Below, piece by piece: positions 1 through 8,320 of a stretch of DNA of 64,000 bases; positions within the stretch are counted from its first letter, which is position 1, and each line of letters begins with the position of its first letter. The position numbers were made by a program, and so were the translations under genes. The notes under the pieces were generated by a model, which did no database searches, was not told where the DNA came from, and saw only the letters and a program-made list of their open reading frames with translations. Origin of the DNA: Leucobacter celer subsp. astrifaciens (GTDB taxonomy: Bacteria; Actinomycetota; Actinomycetes; Actinomycetales; Microbacteriaceae); NCBI RefSeq assembly GCF_001273835.1, contig NZ_JHEI01000133.1, positions 62,001-126,000 on the forward strand, read 5' to 3'.

Positions 1-1062
1 CGGCTGCGCCGGTTTCCGTGCAGCGGGGCGTGCCGGGGGTTTCCGTTCGGCCTGCTTCGTAGTCGTGCGTTCGGGGCCGTCTCGGGTGAGACCGGGCGGG
101 GTGCCGTCGCTGATCTGCACGGTGTCGAGCTGGTCCAGGATCTCGAGCGCGACCTTCCGCACGCGCTCGGCCGTAGCCTGCACGATCTGAATCGGGTTCT
201 TCCCGTCGGCGGCCATCGCCCACCCCGAAACATACGGGATCGTGTAAGCGCTCGTATCCATGCCGTGAGCGGCACCGACCATCAGCGCGACCGACTCGGC
301 CTCCACCTCGCCGATCCCGCGATGCTGCCGCTCCTCCACTTGGTCAGGGCCGTGCATCTTCACATGCGCCAGCTCGTGCACGAGCGTCTTCACCTGGGCG
401 GCATCATCCATGTTCGTGCGCACCGCGACCTGACGATCATCGAACTTCGTAATGCCATTCGCGCCATGGATCATACCCTCGTGCGGCACCGGCATGAACG
501 TGAACCCAGCCTCCTCGACCTGCCGGATCAGGCCCTCGCGCAGGCCGGCCGGCGCCTCTCCTGCGAGGAGCTGCGGTGACGGCGGGAGAGGCACGTCGGG
601 GCCGGTGGTCTGGGAGATGTCGAAGACGTAGGCGACCTTCGCGCCGACCATCTCCGACTTCACCTTCTCGCCCGGCTGCGGTGCCTCGCGGGGAGCGAGC
701 CTGCGCCACGACATCGGATTCGCCGGGGTCTTCGACGCGAACTTCCCGATCACCGGGGCGAGGATCGCGTACCCCTTCTGGCCCTTCTCGACGCGACGAT
801 CGAGCTGCTCCCACTGCCGGAACCCCGCCACATACGTCGGCATAGGATCGGGCACCCGGCCGGCCTCCCACGCGACCTGATGCTGCGCGAAGATCAACCA
901 CGAGTTGTTCACCGAACGCGACCGGAACTTCGCAGCGAACGACAGCGCCCGCTTCCAGTCCTCGCCCGTGACCAGCTTCTCGACCTGCTCGATGAGCTGC
1001 TCGCGCACCTCATCGAGCTTCGCATGCCGCGCCACACTTGCTTTTTCGGGGGATGCCATCAT
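1..1062 (-). CDS. ArdC-like anti-restriction protein with zincin metallopeptidase domain (partial, 3' end outside window)
   Basis: The frame is open from the ATG at 1062 to the window edge (354 codons, no stop). The start has a good ribosome site (GGAAGGAAGGACG directly upstream); a second ATG follows at once. Residues 1-140 resemble the ssDNA-binding N-domain of ArdC-type proteins (SRSVNNSWLIFAQ, then GFRQWEQL and KGQKGYAILAP). Near residue 235 is an HELAH zinc-binding helix with a downstream glutamate in GEVEAESVALMV, as in ImmA/IrrE-type zincins. The tail turns rich in Lys, Pro and Arg and is probably disordered. Known family members protect incoming plasmid or ICE DNA from host restriction, which fits the relaxase and integrase further along. 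The fold is fairly certain; the anti-restriction role is inferred. Confidence 0.8.
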   Translation of the reverse strand, partial: MMASPEKASVARHAKLDEVREQLIEQVEKLVTGEDWKRALSFAAKFRSRSVNNSWLIFAQHQVAWEAGRVPDPMPTYVAGFRQWEQLDRRVEKGQKGYAILAPVIGKFASKTPANPMSWRRLAPREAPQPGEKVKSEMVGAKVAYVFDISQTTGPDVPLPPSPQLLAGEAPAGLREGLIRQVEEAGFTFMPVPHEGMIHGANGITKFDDRQVAVRTNMDDAAQVKTLVHELAHVKMHGPDQVEERQHRGIGEVEAESVALMVGAAHGMDTSAYTIPYVSGWAMAADGKNPIQIVQATAERVRKVALEILDQLDTVQISDGTPPGLTRDGPERTTTKQAERKPPARPAARKPAQP

Positions 1063-1293
1063 CGTCCTTCCTTCCTTCCGCAGGTGCCCGCCCACGGCAG
1101 GTAACTTCTGCGACCAGCAGGTGCGCTAAGGGATACACAAAGAGCGCGATCGAAAAGGACGACTGACAAAAGAGCAAGCGACCGTGAGATGCACAACTGA
1201 ACCCAACTTGGTCAGTTCACAAGTACCTCAGAAACAGGAAGTATGGTGATCCGAGCTCGATATCATGGTCGATTCACCCGGACACACGCGCGT
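1063..1293. other. Spacer between mobile-element backbone and catabolic block
   Basis: I see no gene here. It holds the ribosome site and presumably the promoter of the ArdC-like gene. Base composition changes from the GC-rich backbone to the more mixed composition of the catabolic block, so this is a candidate left junction of an insertion. No terminal inverted repeat is visible. Confidence 0.4.
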
Positions 1294-2232
1294 TCAGTCG
1301 GGATACCTCGAGAGTGTAGTGCTGCGGGTGATCCGTCGGAACTCGCGCGGAGAGACCCCGACAGCACGACGAAACTGGCGCGCTGCAAAATCAGCATCTC
1401 CCCACCCCACAGACGCCGCTATGGCGGAGATCGGCAAGTCGGTACCTTTTAGTAGGCGAGCCATCTGTTCTGCACGAAGCATCGTTAAATACGCTATGGG
1501 TGCCTTCCCATACGCATCTGAGAACACGCGCCGGAGCTGCGACGGTGACAGATGCACGACACTGGCCAATTCCGGTACCGACCATCGGCGATGCAGCTCA
1601 CTGGCGAGGATTTCGGCAATTTTCCGGGCTTCGCTGCGTAGCGGTTGAAAGTCACGATGGCGGGGCGCAGACGGCACAACCGTATGCCTTTGTGTTGAAG
1701 TGACCCGTTGACCAGTAACGACTATGTGCGGGACCACGACGTCGAGGATTGAGGAGAGCAGCGACTGCGCACGGTAGAAGCATGCAGGCTGCAAGCCCTC
1801 TTCGCTCAATTTCGCGAGATCGTCCAGCCAAGGTGCTAGCAATCTTGCTCGGTCTATGCCAATCCGGACGACTTGCGCCGGCTCTGCGTAGTTGATATCG
1901 AGATACTCAGTGGCATCGCGACGGTCGTTGAACTGCGCAGAGTGCTGCCAAAAAACCAGATCAACCATGTAGTCAGGGTCAAGGTACAGGGTCGTTGTCG
2001 TAACCCATTTCTCGGGTCTAGCCCCGCAAAGGGTATTGGGTGCTAGTACGGCCACATCACCGACGCCGATGTGGTGGGTACCACACTCGCCGAAGAGCAA
2101 CGCATTCCCGGCTCGGACGATGACCAACTTTACGCAGTCAAAAGCGACTGGATCAACGTTCGCGTGACTTGTGAGGGTGCGAGCGAGAATCGGCGTAAAC
2201 AGCCCGTTTGTGGTTGTTGGGGGCGCGGGCAT
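1294..2232 (-). CDS. AraC family transcriptional regulator
   Basis: 312 residues. The C-terminal 100 residues form the two helix-turn-helix AraC/XylS DNA-binding domain: WSVPELASVVHLSPSQLRR, then KAPIAYLTMLRAEQMARLL, DLPISAIAASVGWGDADFAA and FRRAVGVSPREFRR. The N-terminal 170 residues look like the cupin-type sensor of AraC-like activators (VRAGNALLFGECGTHHIGVGD). It lies downstream of the hydantoinase/ABC operon on the same strand but about 640 bases and a strong hairpin away, so it is probably transcribed separately. Its target is unknown; the neighbouring operon is the obvious guess. No convincing ribosome site precedes the ATG at 2232, so the exact start is uncertain. Confidence 0.88.
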   Translation of the reverse strand: MPAPPTTTNGLFTPILARTLTSHANVDPVAFDCVKLVIVRAGNALLFGECGTHHIGVGDVAVLAPNTLCGARPEKWVTTTTLYLDPDYMVDLVFWQHSAQFNDRRDATEYLDINYAEPAQVVRIGIDRARLLAPWLDDLAKLSEEGLQPACFYRAQSLLSSILDVVVPHIVVTGQRVTSTQRHTVVPSAPRHRDFQPLRSEARKIAEILASELHRRWSVPELASVVHLSPSQLRRVFSDAYGKAPIAYLTMLRAEQMARLLKGTDLPISAIAASVGWGDADFAARQFRRAVGVSPREFRRITRSTTLSRYPD

Positions 2233-2875
2233 TCGAATTCACCGCAGTCTGAAAAAGGAAGCTCCAAGACGTATGGTTTGGCGTTCCTTGTGTTTCATGG
2301 ACTGAACAACCGAGCAAAGGCGTTCAGACGCCGAACTCTGACCATGTGATGAAGATGACCAGGGGCAGAGGCCTCTTCACTGCGGTGCGCTTCGCGTATC
2401 AGGCGCTTATAGAAATCGACGGCATATCCTTCGTATTTTTGACAGTTTCCCAGTTGGCGATGGCGACTACGAGGCTCGTAGACGTGCTGCCAACCATCAT
2501 CAATAGGATGTATCTGTAAAATCAGATCGCCTACTGTCGCTCTTCTTCGACTTCTAAGAAGTGCAGCGCGGCAGTTGGTTGCTTCTCGATCTGGCTCATC
2601 AGTGCACGCGTAATAGACCGAGACCTGAAAAAGAGACATGCCACGTCCCGTCCTCGAGCAGAATGCTGTAGATGAGATGCCAGTACCGGGTGGCCGTATT
2701 CTGATAAACGGCCACCCGGAGAGGTGCGGAGGAATCTGTCAGACGATCTCGTAGTACTTTGACCGCTTGCCGTGTCTCCTGCTACAAAACGGATAGGTCC
2801 GTTTACGTCAACCGTGACCCAGAAACAGGGTAAGTCAGACTCTCGACAGAGTGTGAGCACATCTCATCCATAATC
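2233..2875. other. Long non-coding stretch with a hairpin
   Basis: I find no convincing gene. Short minus-strand frames exist (2295-2639 and 2531-2860) but they lack a ribosome site and recognisable domains. The stretch holds the perfect stem-loop listed separately and must contain the promoter of the AraC gene. It is visibly AT-richer than its surroundings, and could be a decayed gene. Confidence 0.5.
2686..2719 (-). terminator. Hairpin downstream of the hydantoinase/ABC operon
   Basis: A 12-bp perfect stem (CCGGGTGGCCGT / ACGGCCACCCGG) with a 10-base loop, about 160 bases after the flavoenzyme stop codon. There is no U-run on either side, which is common in high-GC actinobacteria. It probably ends the long minus-strand operon and insulates the AraC gene. 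Confidence 0.6.
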
Positions 2876-4039
2876 CTACTTCGAGGTCTCTCCCTCGAGC
2901 GCATATGGATCGAAGTATCCAACCCCCAGTTTGGCGGCATCGATAACTCGCTGAGGACGGAAATCCTCGAGTAGAGATGACGGTGTGCCTGTCGTGATCT
3001 CTTCAGCGGCAAGTCGCGAAACAATTGCTGCGAGTGTCACTCCGCTATGCATCGTAGTCACATAGAGGCCATCGAGACCGTCCCAGTGACCCACAACGGG
3101 GAGGCCGTCAAAGAGATACGGGCGTGCCGCGATCTTGATGCGCTCCGCAGTCACCAGTCGTGGATCAAAATCGTCTAGGTGCTCTCCGACGAGCAGCATC
3201 AGCTCTTTGATCGCTGATTCGGGTAGCTCACTGCGTGACAGATCGATTTGTTGGTCGGTACGTTTTGAACGGACTAGAAGTCGGCCGTCGCTGTCCGGGC
3301 GGGCGCTGAGCTTGGGAAGATGCAGCACTGTCGAGAGCGCAGAAGCACCCGGTGAGGTGGTAAGAGACACACCAGGACTACCCGCGGTTCGAACGTCAAC
3401 ACCATGATGGCTAAGTAGCGATTCAAGCCCAGCACCAGCCGCTGCGATGACGATGTCCGCCTCAATCCGCTCACCGTCTTCCAACACGATGCCGCAGACT
3501 TGACTACCCTTTACGGCCAACCCTGTGACTCTGCGACCGAAGTTAGCACGCGCTCCGAGCGAGCGACTTGCCGCAAGGAGATCACTAATGAGCAGATGCG
3601 TCGAGATGAAGCCTTCGAAGGGAAAGAAAGCCGCATAGGTATACTCGTCCTTCAGACGGATGCATGGATCGAGCCGGTCCAATCGCGAAGTTGGATACGG
3701 TATAGCAGCATACCCATAGGAGTTGAGACGCTCCACACGATCTTTGAGCATCTCCGCACCGGTTGTCGAATCGGAAATATGGAGATTTCCCACGGGCCTC
3801 AGCCATGCGGAGGTACCGAGTTCTCGTGCAAGCAGACTCCACTCCATAATCGACATTGTGCTGAGATCGTGGTACGGCCGGAGCTTCTTGTTGTTCGAGT
3901 TGGTCCAGGCAAGGCTGGCGGCACTTGCGGCTTCGCCAGGGATGTTGCCATCGATGATCGTGGTGTCGACACCACGTTGAGCGAGCTGAAACGCAACGGT
4001 CGAGCCGAGTATCCCGGCCCCAATCACGATAGCCTTCAT
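2876..4039 (-). CDS. FAD-dependent oxidoreductase, DadA/glycine-oxidase type
   Basis: 387 residues. I start it at the ATG at 4039, preceded by GAAGAAGGAAC, because the product then opens directly with the FAD dinucleotide-binding fold MKAIVIGAGILGSTVAFQLA followed by the acidic end of the second strand (TTIID). The C-terminus contains GLDGLYVTTMHSGVTLA, typical of the last FAD-contacting segment in D-amino-acid dehydrogenase, sarcosine oxidase and glycine oxidase-like enzymes. Such enzymes oxidise an amine or amino acid to the imino acid. It is the last gene of the hyuBA-ABC operon, 81 bases after the binding-protein gene, so its substrate is probably what HyuAB and later steps release. The exact substrate cannot be read from sequence. 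Confidence 0.82.
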   Translation of the reverse strand: MKAIVIGAGILGSTVAFQLAQRGVDTTIIDGNIPGEAASAASLAWTNSNNKKLRPYHDLSTMSIMEWSLLARELGTSAWLRPVGNLHISDSTTGAEMLKDRVERLNSYGYAAIPYPTSRLDRLDPCIRLKDEYTYAAFFPFEGFISTHLLISDLLAASRSLGARANFGRRVTGLAVKGSQVCGIVLEDGERIEADIVIAAAGAGLESLLSHHGVDVRTAGSPGVSLTTSPGASALSTVLHLPKLSARPDSDGRLLVRSKRTDQQIDLSRSELPESAIKELMLLVGEHLDDFDPRLVTAERIKIAARPYLFDGLPVVGHWDGLDGLYVTTMHSGVTLAAIVSRLAAEEITTGTPSSLLEDFRPQRVIDAAKLGVGYFDPYALEGETSK

Positions 4040-4120
4040 TGTTCCTTCTTCCTGCTTCAAGATCTGGACATTGTCTTCTGTTGTCGCCAATATGGAGATC
4101 CAGAAGCCGCTTACGAATGC

Positions 4121-5278
4121 TTAGCCAGTAATTCCAAAGGCAGCGTTCCAGCGTCGCACAACGTCCGCCCCGTTGTTCTGGGCGTCCTCCGGGGTGTAGG
4201 GGTGGAACACTTCATCACTTGCCAGGGGTAGCTGAATGTCCCCGGTCGGAACGGGTTCGAAGTCAGTCCGGGCGCTCACGAAGCCTTGAGCCTGCGCAAA
4301 GCGCTGCCCGCTTGAGGACATCATCCAGTTCATGAAGAGCTGGGCTGCGGGATTGTCTGCGCCAGCGGAAGTCAGGCCCTGCATGTTGTACGCGCCGGAA
4401 ACTCCATCAGAGGGAATCACGATGGAGATCGGGGCACCTGCTTGAGCTGTTGCAAAGGCAGTGTTCACGACGGCCGGAGCAACTTCGACTTCACCACGCG
4501 CCAGTGCTTCCATCGCCACAGAGGTCACATCAAAGAGCCTCGGCTTCTGCGCAGCCAGGTCGGTCCAGTAGTCACTTCCCAGCACCTTCTCCTGGAACGC
4601 AGCTTGCCCCTGCGCTGCGCCGCCGGCTCCCGCACTAACGACACCGATCTTGCCAGTCCAGCGATCATCGAGCAGGTCCGCCCAACTGGTGGGGGCTTCG
4701 CCTGGCTCTACCGCTGCGTTGTTGTAAGCGATTGCTGAAACTGTGTTGAATGCGGTGTAGTAGGCCCCGTCTGACCACACGACATCCTCGGTGCCGGCAA
4801 GTTCGTCGAACGAGGGCATGTCAGTGTAGGGAACGAAGATTCCCTTTTCCGCCAGGCCTTCCGCGTACACCGGATCGCCGATAGTCACGACATCGTTACT
4901 CAGACGTCCTACCCCTGCCTCACTGAGCAGTCGCTCGTTGAGCTTCGTCGCTGCGAGTCGGCTCACTTCTACAGGCACACCTGTTTCTGCCGTGAACCGA
5001 GCCGCGGTCAGCTCAGCAGTATCGCTCCCCGACGAGGTTACCCAGTTGACCGATCCCTCTCGTGCGGCTTCAAGGAGGGCAGCATCAGCGACAGTTTCTC
5101 CGTCGATGACCAAGCCATCGGAGTCTTCGATCTTCGGCATCGCCAACACGCTCGACGTGGGGTCGTCCTGATCCTGAGAGGTTGGAGTATCTCCGCTCGC
5201 GCTCCCGCAAGCAGAGAGCGCGAGTACGGAGACGAGCGCGATAGTCGGCGTGAGGGTGAATCTTCTTGAGGTTTTCAT
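4121..5278 (-). CDS. ABC transporter substrate-binding lipoprotein (Fe(3+)/spermidine-putrescine class fold)
   Basis: 385 residues from the ATG at 5278, which has AAAGGAG upstream. The product starts with a lipoprotein signal: KTSRR, a hydrophobic core and the lipobox LALSACG, so the mature protein would be anchored at the cysteine outside the membrane. The body resembles family 1/FbpA-like periplasmic binding proteins (NWVTSSGSDTAELTAARFTAETG, and a central WADLLDDRWTGKIGVV). It belongs with the fused permease and ATPase encoded just upstream. Family members carry ferric iron, phosphonates, polyamines or other small ligands. The operon context with hydantoinase and an amine oxidase argues for an organic nitrogen compound rather than iron; this is an inference. 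Confidence 0.85.
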   Translation of the reverse strand: MKTSRRFTLTPTIALVSVLALSACGSASGDTPTSQDQDDPTSSVLAMPKIEDSDGLVIDGETVADAALLEAAREGSVNWVTSSGSDTAELTAARFTAETGVPVEVSRLAATKLNERLLSEAGVGRLSNDVVTIGDPVYAEGLAEKGIFVPYTDMPSFDELAGTEDVVWSDGAYYTAFNTVSAIAYNNAAVEPGEAPTSWADLLDDRWTGKIGVVSAGAGGAAQGQAAFQEKVLGSDYWTDLAAQKPRLFDVTSVAMEALARGEVEVAPAVVNTAFATAQAGAPISIVIPSDGVSGAYNMQGLTSAGADNPAAQLFMNWMMSSSGQRFAQAQGFVSARTDFEPVPTGDIQLPLASDEVFHPYTPEDAQNNGADVVRRWNAAFGITG

Positions 5279-5331
5279 GTGTGAGCTCCTTTGCTTTAAC
5301 GTGGGTCTTTGTAGGTGATGAGGTGTGGATG

Positions 5332-7089
5332 TCACTCTTTGGCAAGGCGGCGTGGGATGTATGACAGCACGACCATGATCCCGATGTAGATCACGCTCAT
5401 TGCCGCCGCTTCTCGGAGTGCGCCGCCGGTCTCAAACGCGTCGTAGATCGCGATGGAGAGAATCTCGGTGTTGCCCGTGTAGAGGAACATCGGGACCGTC
5501 AGTTCTCGCATGCTGAGCATGAGCAGCAGGAGGAAGGTAGAGAGCAGTCCCATCTTCATAAGGGGCACAGTCACTTTCGTGATTGCTCGGCTTCGGGAGG
5601 CTCCCAACATCACGGCTGAATCTTCGAGGTCTCTGTCAGTCGCGAGCATGGACGAAGCGATACCTCTGAACCCTTGGGGTGCTTGGACTGCAACGAACGC
5701 AATGATCAGAACCGCCACGGTCCCGTATAGAGGCACGGGCATGATCAGCCAGGTCCAGAGCAGACCCATACCAAGGACCACTGCAGGAATTGCAAGTGGC
5801 ACCATAGTGATGCTTTCGATCAGGCCGCGGCCGGAGGCCTTTGACCGATAGACGAGATATCCGGACACGAAAGCGAGGATCACACCGATGATCGAAGCTA
5901 AGACGCTGACGATGAGGCTGTTCCATGAGGCGTCGAGGAATCGTGAGGACGTGAAGACATCGGCAAACGAACTGAAGTCCAATCCGCCGGGCTGCGCGAG
6001 CTGTGCGAGCGAGGTCAGGTAGGGCGAGCTTTGCCCGGCAACCACCACCAGCGCACCGACAGGGAGCACGATCGACAGAAGGAAGAATACGAGCACCCCA
6101 ATGAACGCGGGGATCCTCGCAGCGCCGAGAGCCACCTTCTTGGGGCGAACGCCTTTGCCGGTGACCGTCGTATAAGAACGTTTCGAGACCATGCGTCGTT
6201 GGAACCATGTCACAAGAAGCACGACCCCGACAAGGACGACCGCGATAGCCGCGCTCTCGTTACCCCGTGATGGGCTTGTGTTCATCAATCTGAAGATCAA
6301 CGTGGGCAGAGTGTTTACTCCGCCCGGAGTCCCAAGTGACTGTGCAACAGGGAAGTTCTCGAACACGAGAATGAACGTGAGCAGAGCTGCGCCAAGGATT
6401 GCGGGCAGTGCGAGCGGGAAGGAGATCAGTCGCTGCATGCGGCTCTGCGTCGCCCCATGCACTCGCGCGGCCTCTTCCAAGTCGGGACTCATCATGGACA
6501 TCGCACCATGAACGAGCAGGAAGGTGTATGGCGAATAGTAGATCGCAAAGACAAAGACCATTCCCGGGATGGTGTACATGTCGAGAGGAATGGAAGTGCC
6601 GAGATCCCTCTGCGCGATGTTCAGAAGTCCCGCAGCTGGGCTACCGAGCGTAGACCACGCAAGTGCCCCCACGTACGAAGGTAGGAACATAGGCATCAGC
6701 CCTACGAGGTACACGAATCTGCGAAGGGGGATGTCTGAACGTGCAGCAAGAAATGCAAGTGCAGCGCCGATCGCGCACGCCAGCACCGTGGATGCAAAAC
6801 CGATCAGTAGCGAGTTCCCGAACGCAACGAGGACCTCCGGTGTTGCAAGCACGGAGAAGTTCTCAAGCGTCAGATCCCAGGTGATATTTCCAGGACGAGG
6901 AACATCTGTACTGAACGCCGAGAGCAGCACCAGGCCAGCCGGGAGCACGATGAGAACTGCAAGCACCAAAAGAGTGACCGCGCTCAGCAACCAACGCCGT
7001 CGGATCTTTCCGAACGAGTTTCTGCGTGGCAACCCCGGTCGATGCTTCAGCTCAGGAGACTTCAGAGCGACGCTTCCTGCAGACGTCAT
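5332..7089 (-). CDS. ABC transporter permease, two fused permease domains (FbpB-like)
   Basis: 585 residues carrying two homologous six-helix permease units in one chain. Each has the cytoplasmic EAA-type loop: the first near residue 205 (EEAARVHGATQSRMQRLISF) and the second near residue 500 (EDSAVMLGASRSRAITKV). This tandem layout is normal for ferric-iron-type importers such as FbpB, AfuB and SfuB. The start codon overlaps the stop of the ATPase gene by four bases (ATGA), so the two are translationally coupled; the binding-protein gene follows after about 50 bases. Both halves keep clear hydrophobic segments and there is no sign of damage. Confidence 0.9.
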   Translation of the reverse strand: MTSAGSVALKSPELKHRPGLPRRNSFGKIRRRWLLSAVTLLVLAVLIVLPAGLVLLSAFSTDVPRPGNITWDLTLENFSVLATPEVLVAFGNSLLIGFASTVLACAIGAALAFLAARSDIPLRRFVYLVGLMPMFLPSYVGALAWSTLGSPAAGLLNIAQRDLGTSIPLDMYTIPGMVFVFAIYYSPYTFLLVHGAMSMMSPDLEEAARVHGATQSRMQRLISFPLALPAILGAALLTFILVFENFPVAQSLGTPGGVNTLPTLIFRLMNTSPSRGNESAAIAVVLVGVVLLVTWFQRRMVSKRSYTTVTGKGVRPKKVALGAARIPAFIGVLVFFLLSIVLPVGALVVVAGQSSPYLTSLAQLAQPGGLDFSSFADVFTSSRFLDASWNSLIVSVLASIIGVILAFVSGYLVYRSKASGRGLIESITMVPLAIPAVVLGMGLLWTWLIMPVPLYGTVAVLIIAFVAVQAPQGFRGIASSMLATDRDLEDSAVMLGASRSRAITKVTVPLMKMGLLSTFLLLLMLSMRELTVPMFLYTGNTEILSIAIYDAFETGGALREAAAMSVIYIGIMVVLSYIPRRLAKE

Positions 7090-8291
7090 TTCACTTCCCT
7101 CTTACCGATTCTTCTCCGCTTGGGCTTCGTTGAGAGCGCACCAATACTTTGAGTATCAAGCCCTTCAGTTTCGGTGCCGGGACCGACGAACTCGGCATCG
7201 GAAGGAACTGCGACTTCGTCGGGCAACACAAGTACGCGAGAAGGCTGCACCTCGACGAATACCCGATCATTCGGATGCAATTCGCTTGAGACTGCAGTGC
7301 GGGTCTCTACTTCAATGGTCGGGCCCCCATCGAGTTCGATAGACCATCGCGTGTGGGACCCCTGGAACAGCTTCACTGTTACGGTGCCTGGCCACGAATT
7401 CGCAACGTTGCGACTCGATTCACGCGAGATGCTGATGTCTTCGGGGCGGATGCAGACACTCATGTTGTGCTGCTGCGACGAGATGGCTTGTTCGAGTGCC
7501 ACTTCGATCGCATAGTCAGCCAGCTCTGCGCGTCCAGCATTCGAGTGGCCCAGCTTGAAGACATTGGACATTCCCAAGAACAGCGCGATGGACGCTGAAG
7601 CTGGAGAACGATAGATCTCTGTCGGCGAGGAGAGCTGACTGATCCTGCCGTGCTGCATAATCGCAATCTGGTCGGCTAGTGCGAGCGCTTCTCCTTGATC
7701 GTGTGTCACGTAGACGGAAGTCAGGCCGAGCTCGAGCTGAATTCTGCGCAGCTCAGCACGAAGGTCCTCGCGAAGCCTCGCATCCAAGTTTGAGAGGGGC
7801 TCGTCGAGGAGCATGACGCTTGGCCCCATTGCGAGGCTTCGTGCGAGCGCTACCCGCTGCATCTGTCCGCCAGAGAGAAGGCTTGCCCCCTTCTCCGCAA
7901 GGTGGTCGAGACCCACCAGTTCGAGTGTTTCCAACGCCTTGCGACGGATGGCCGTCTTGTTCATGCGTTTCATTTGAAGCGGGAACGACACATTTTCAAG
8001 CACCGTCATGTGTGGCCAGATCGCATACGACTGGAACACCATGCCGACATTCCGCTTGTTGGGCGGCACATTCGTTCCGGCAAGAGAGTCGAAGACTGGC
8101 GAACCACCGATACTGATGGATCCCGTGCTTGGTTCTTCTAGGCCAGCGATGCATCTCATGGTGCTGGTCTTGCCACAACCTGATTGGCCCAACAGAACGA
8201 GGGATTCACCTTCGCCGATGTCTAGGCTGAGATTCTTGACCGCCTGAAAATCTCCATAGGAAAGCGATAGATCAGAGATTCTTACATCCAT
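7086..8291 (-). CDS. ABC transporter ATP-binding protein (PotA/FbpC-like)
   Basis: 401 residues. The Walker A motif is GQSGCGKTST near residue 35, the signature LLSGGQMQRVALARSL near 135, Walker B VMLLDEPLSNLDA near 158, and the switch histidine in YVTHDQGEA. The C-terminal 150 residues form a TOBE-type regulatory domain (CIRPEDISI, VKLFQGSHTRW), the usual extension in MalK/PotA/FbpC ATPases. The start at 8291 has GGGAGGAAG upstream. It energises the fused permease encoded immediately downstream and sits 29 bases after hyuA in the same operon. Confidence 0.92.
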   Translation of the reverse strand: MDVRISDLSLSYGDFQAVKNLSLDIGEGESLVLLGQSGCGKTSTMRCIAGLEEPSTGSISIGGSPVFDSLAGTNVPPNKRNVGMVFQSYAIWPHMTVLENVSFPLQMKRMNKTAIRRKALETLELVGLDHLAEKGASLLSGGQMQRVALARSLAMGPSVMLLDEPLSNLDARLREDLRAELRRIQLELGLTSVYVTHDQGEALALADQIAIMQHGRISQLSSPTEIYRSPASASIALFLGMSNVFKLGHSNAGRAELADYAIEVALEQAISSQQHNMSVCIRPEDISISRESSRNVANSWPGTVTVKLFQGSHTRWSIELDGGPTIEVETRTAVSSELHPNDRVFVEVQPSRVLVLPDEVAVPSDAEFVGPGTETEGLDTQSIGALSTKPKRRRIGKREVK

Positions 8292-8320
8292 AGTTTCTTC
8301 CTCCCAAAAGGTCAGACCCT

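Noticed and set aside
437..901. Antisense and shifted frames over the ArdC-like gene (also 265-579, 576-845)
   Set aside because: Arg/Ala/Pro-rich shadows of the edge-cut minus-strand gene, which has a better ribosome site and clear motifs.
2295..2860. Two overlapping minus-strand frames of 114 and 109 codons
   Set aside because: No ribosome site, no recognisable domain, and they overlap each other and the hairpin at 2686-2719; may be a relic but not supportable.
3500..4231. 243-codon plus-strand frame opposite the flavoenzyme gene
   Set aside because: Antisense shadow; spans the flavoenzyme start and its spacer and has no domain.
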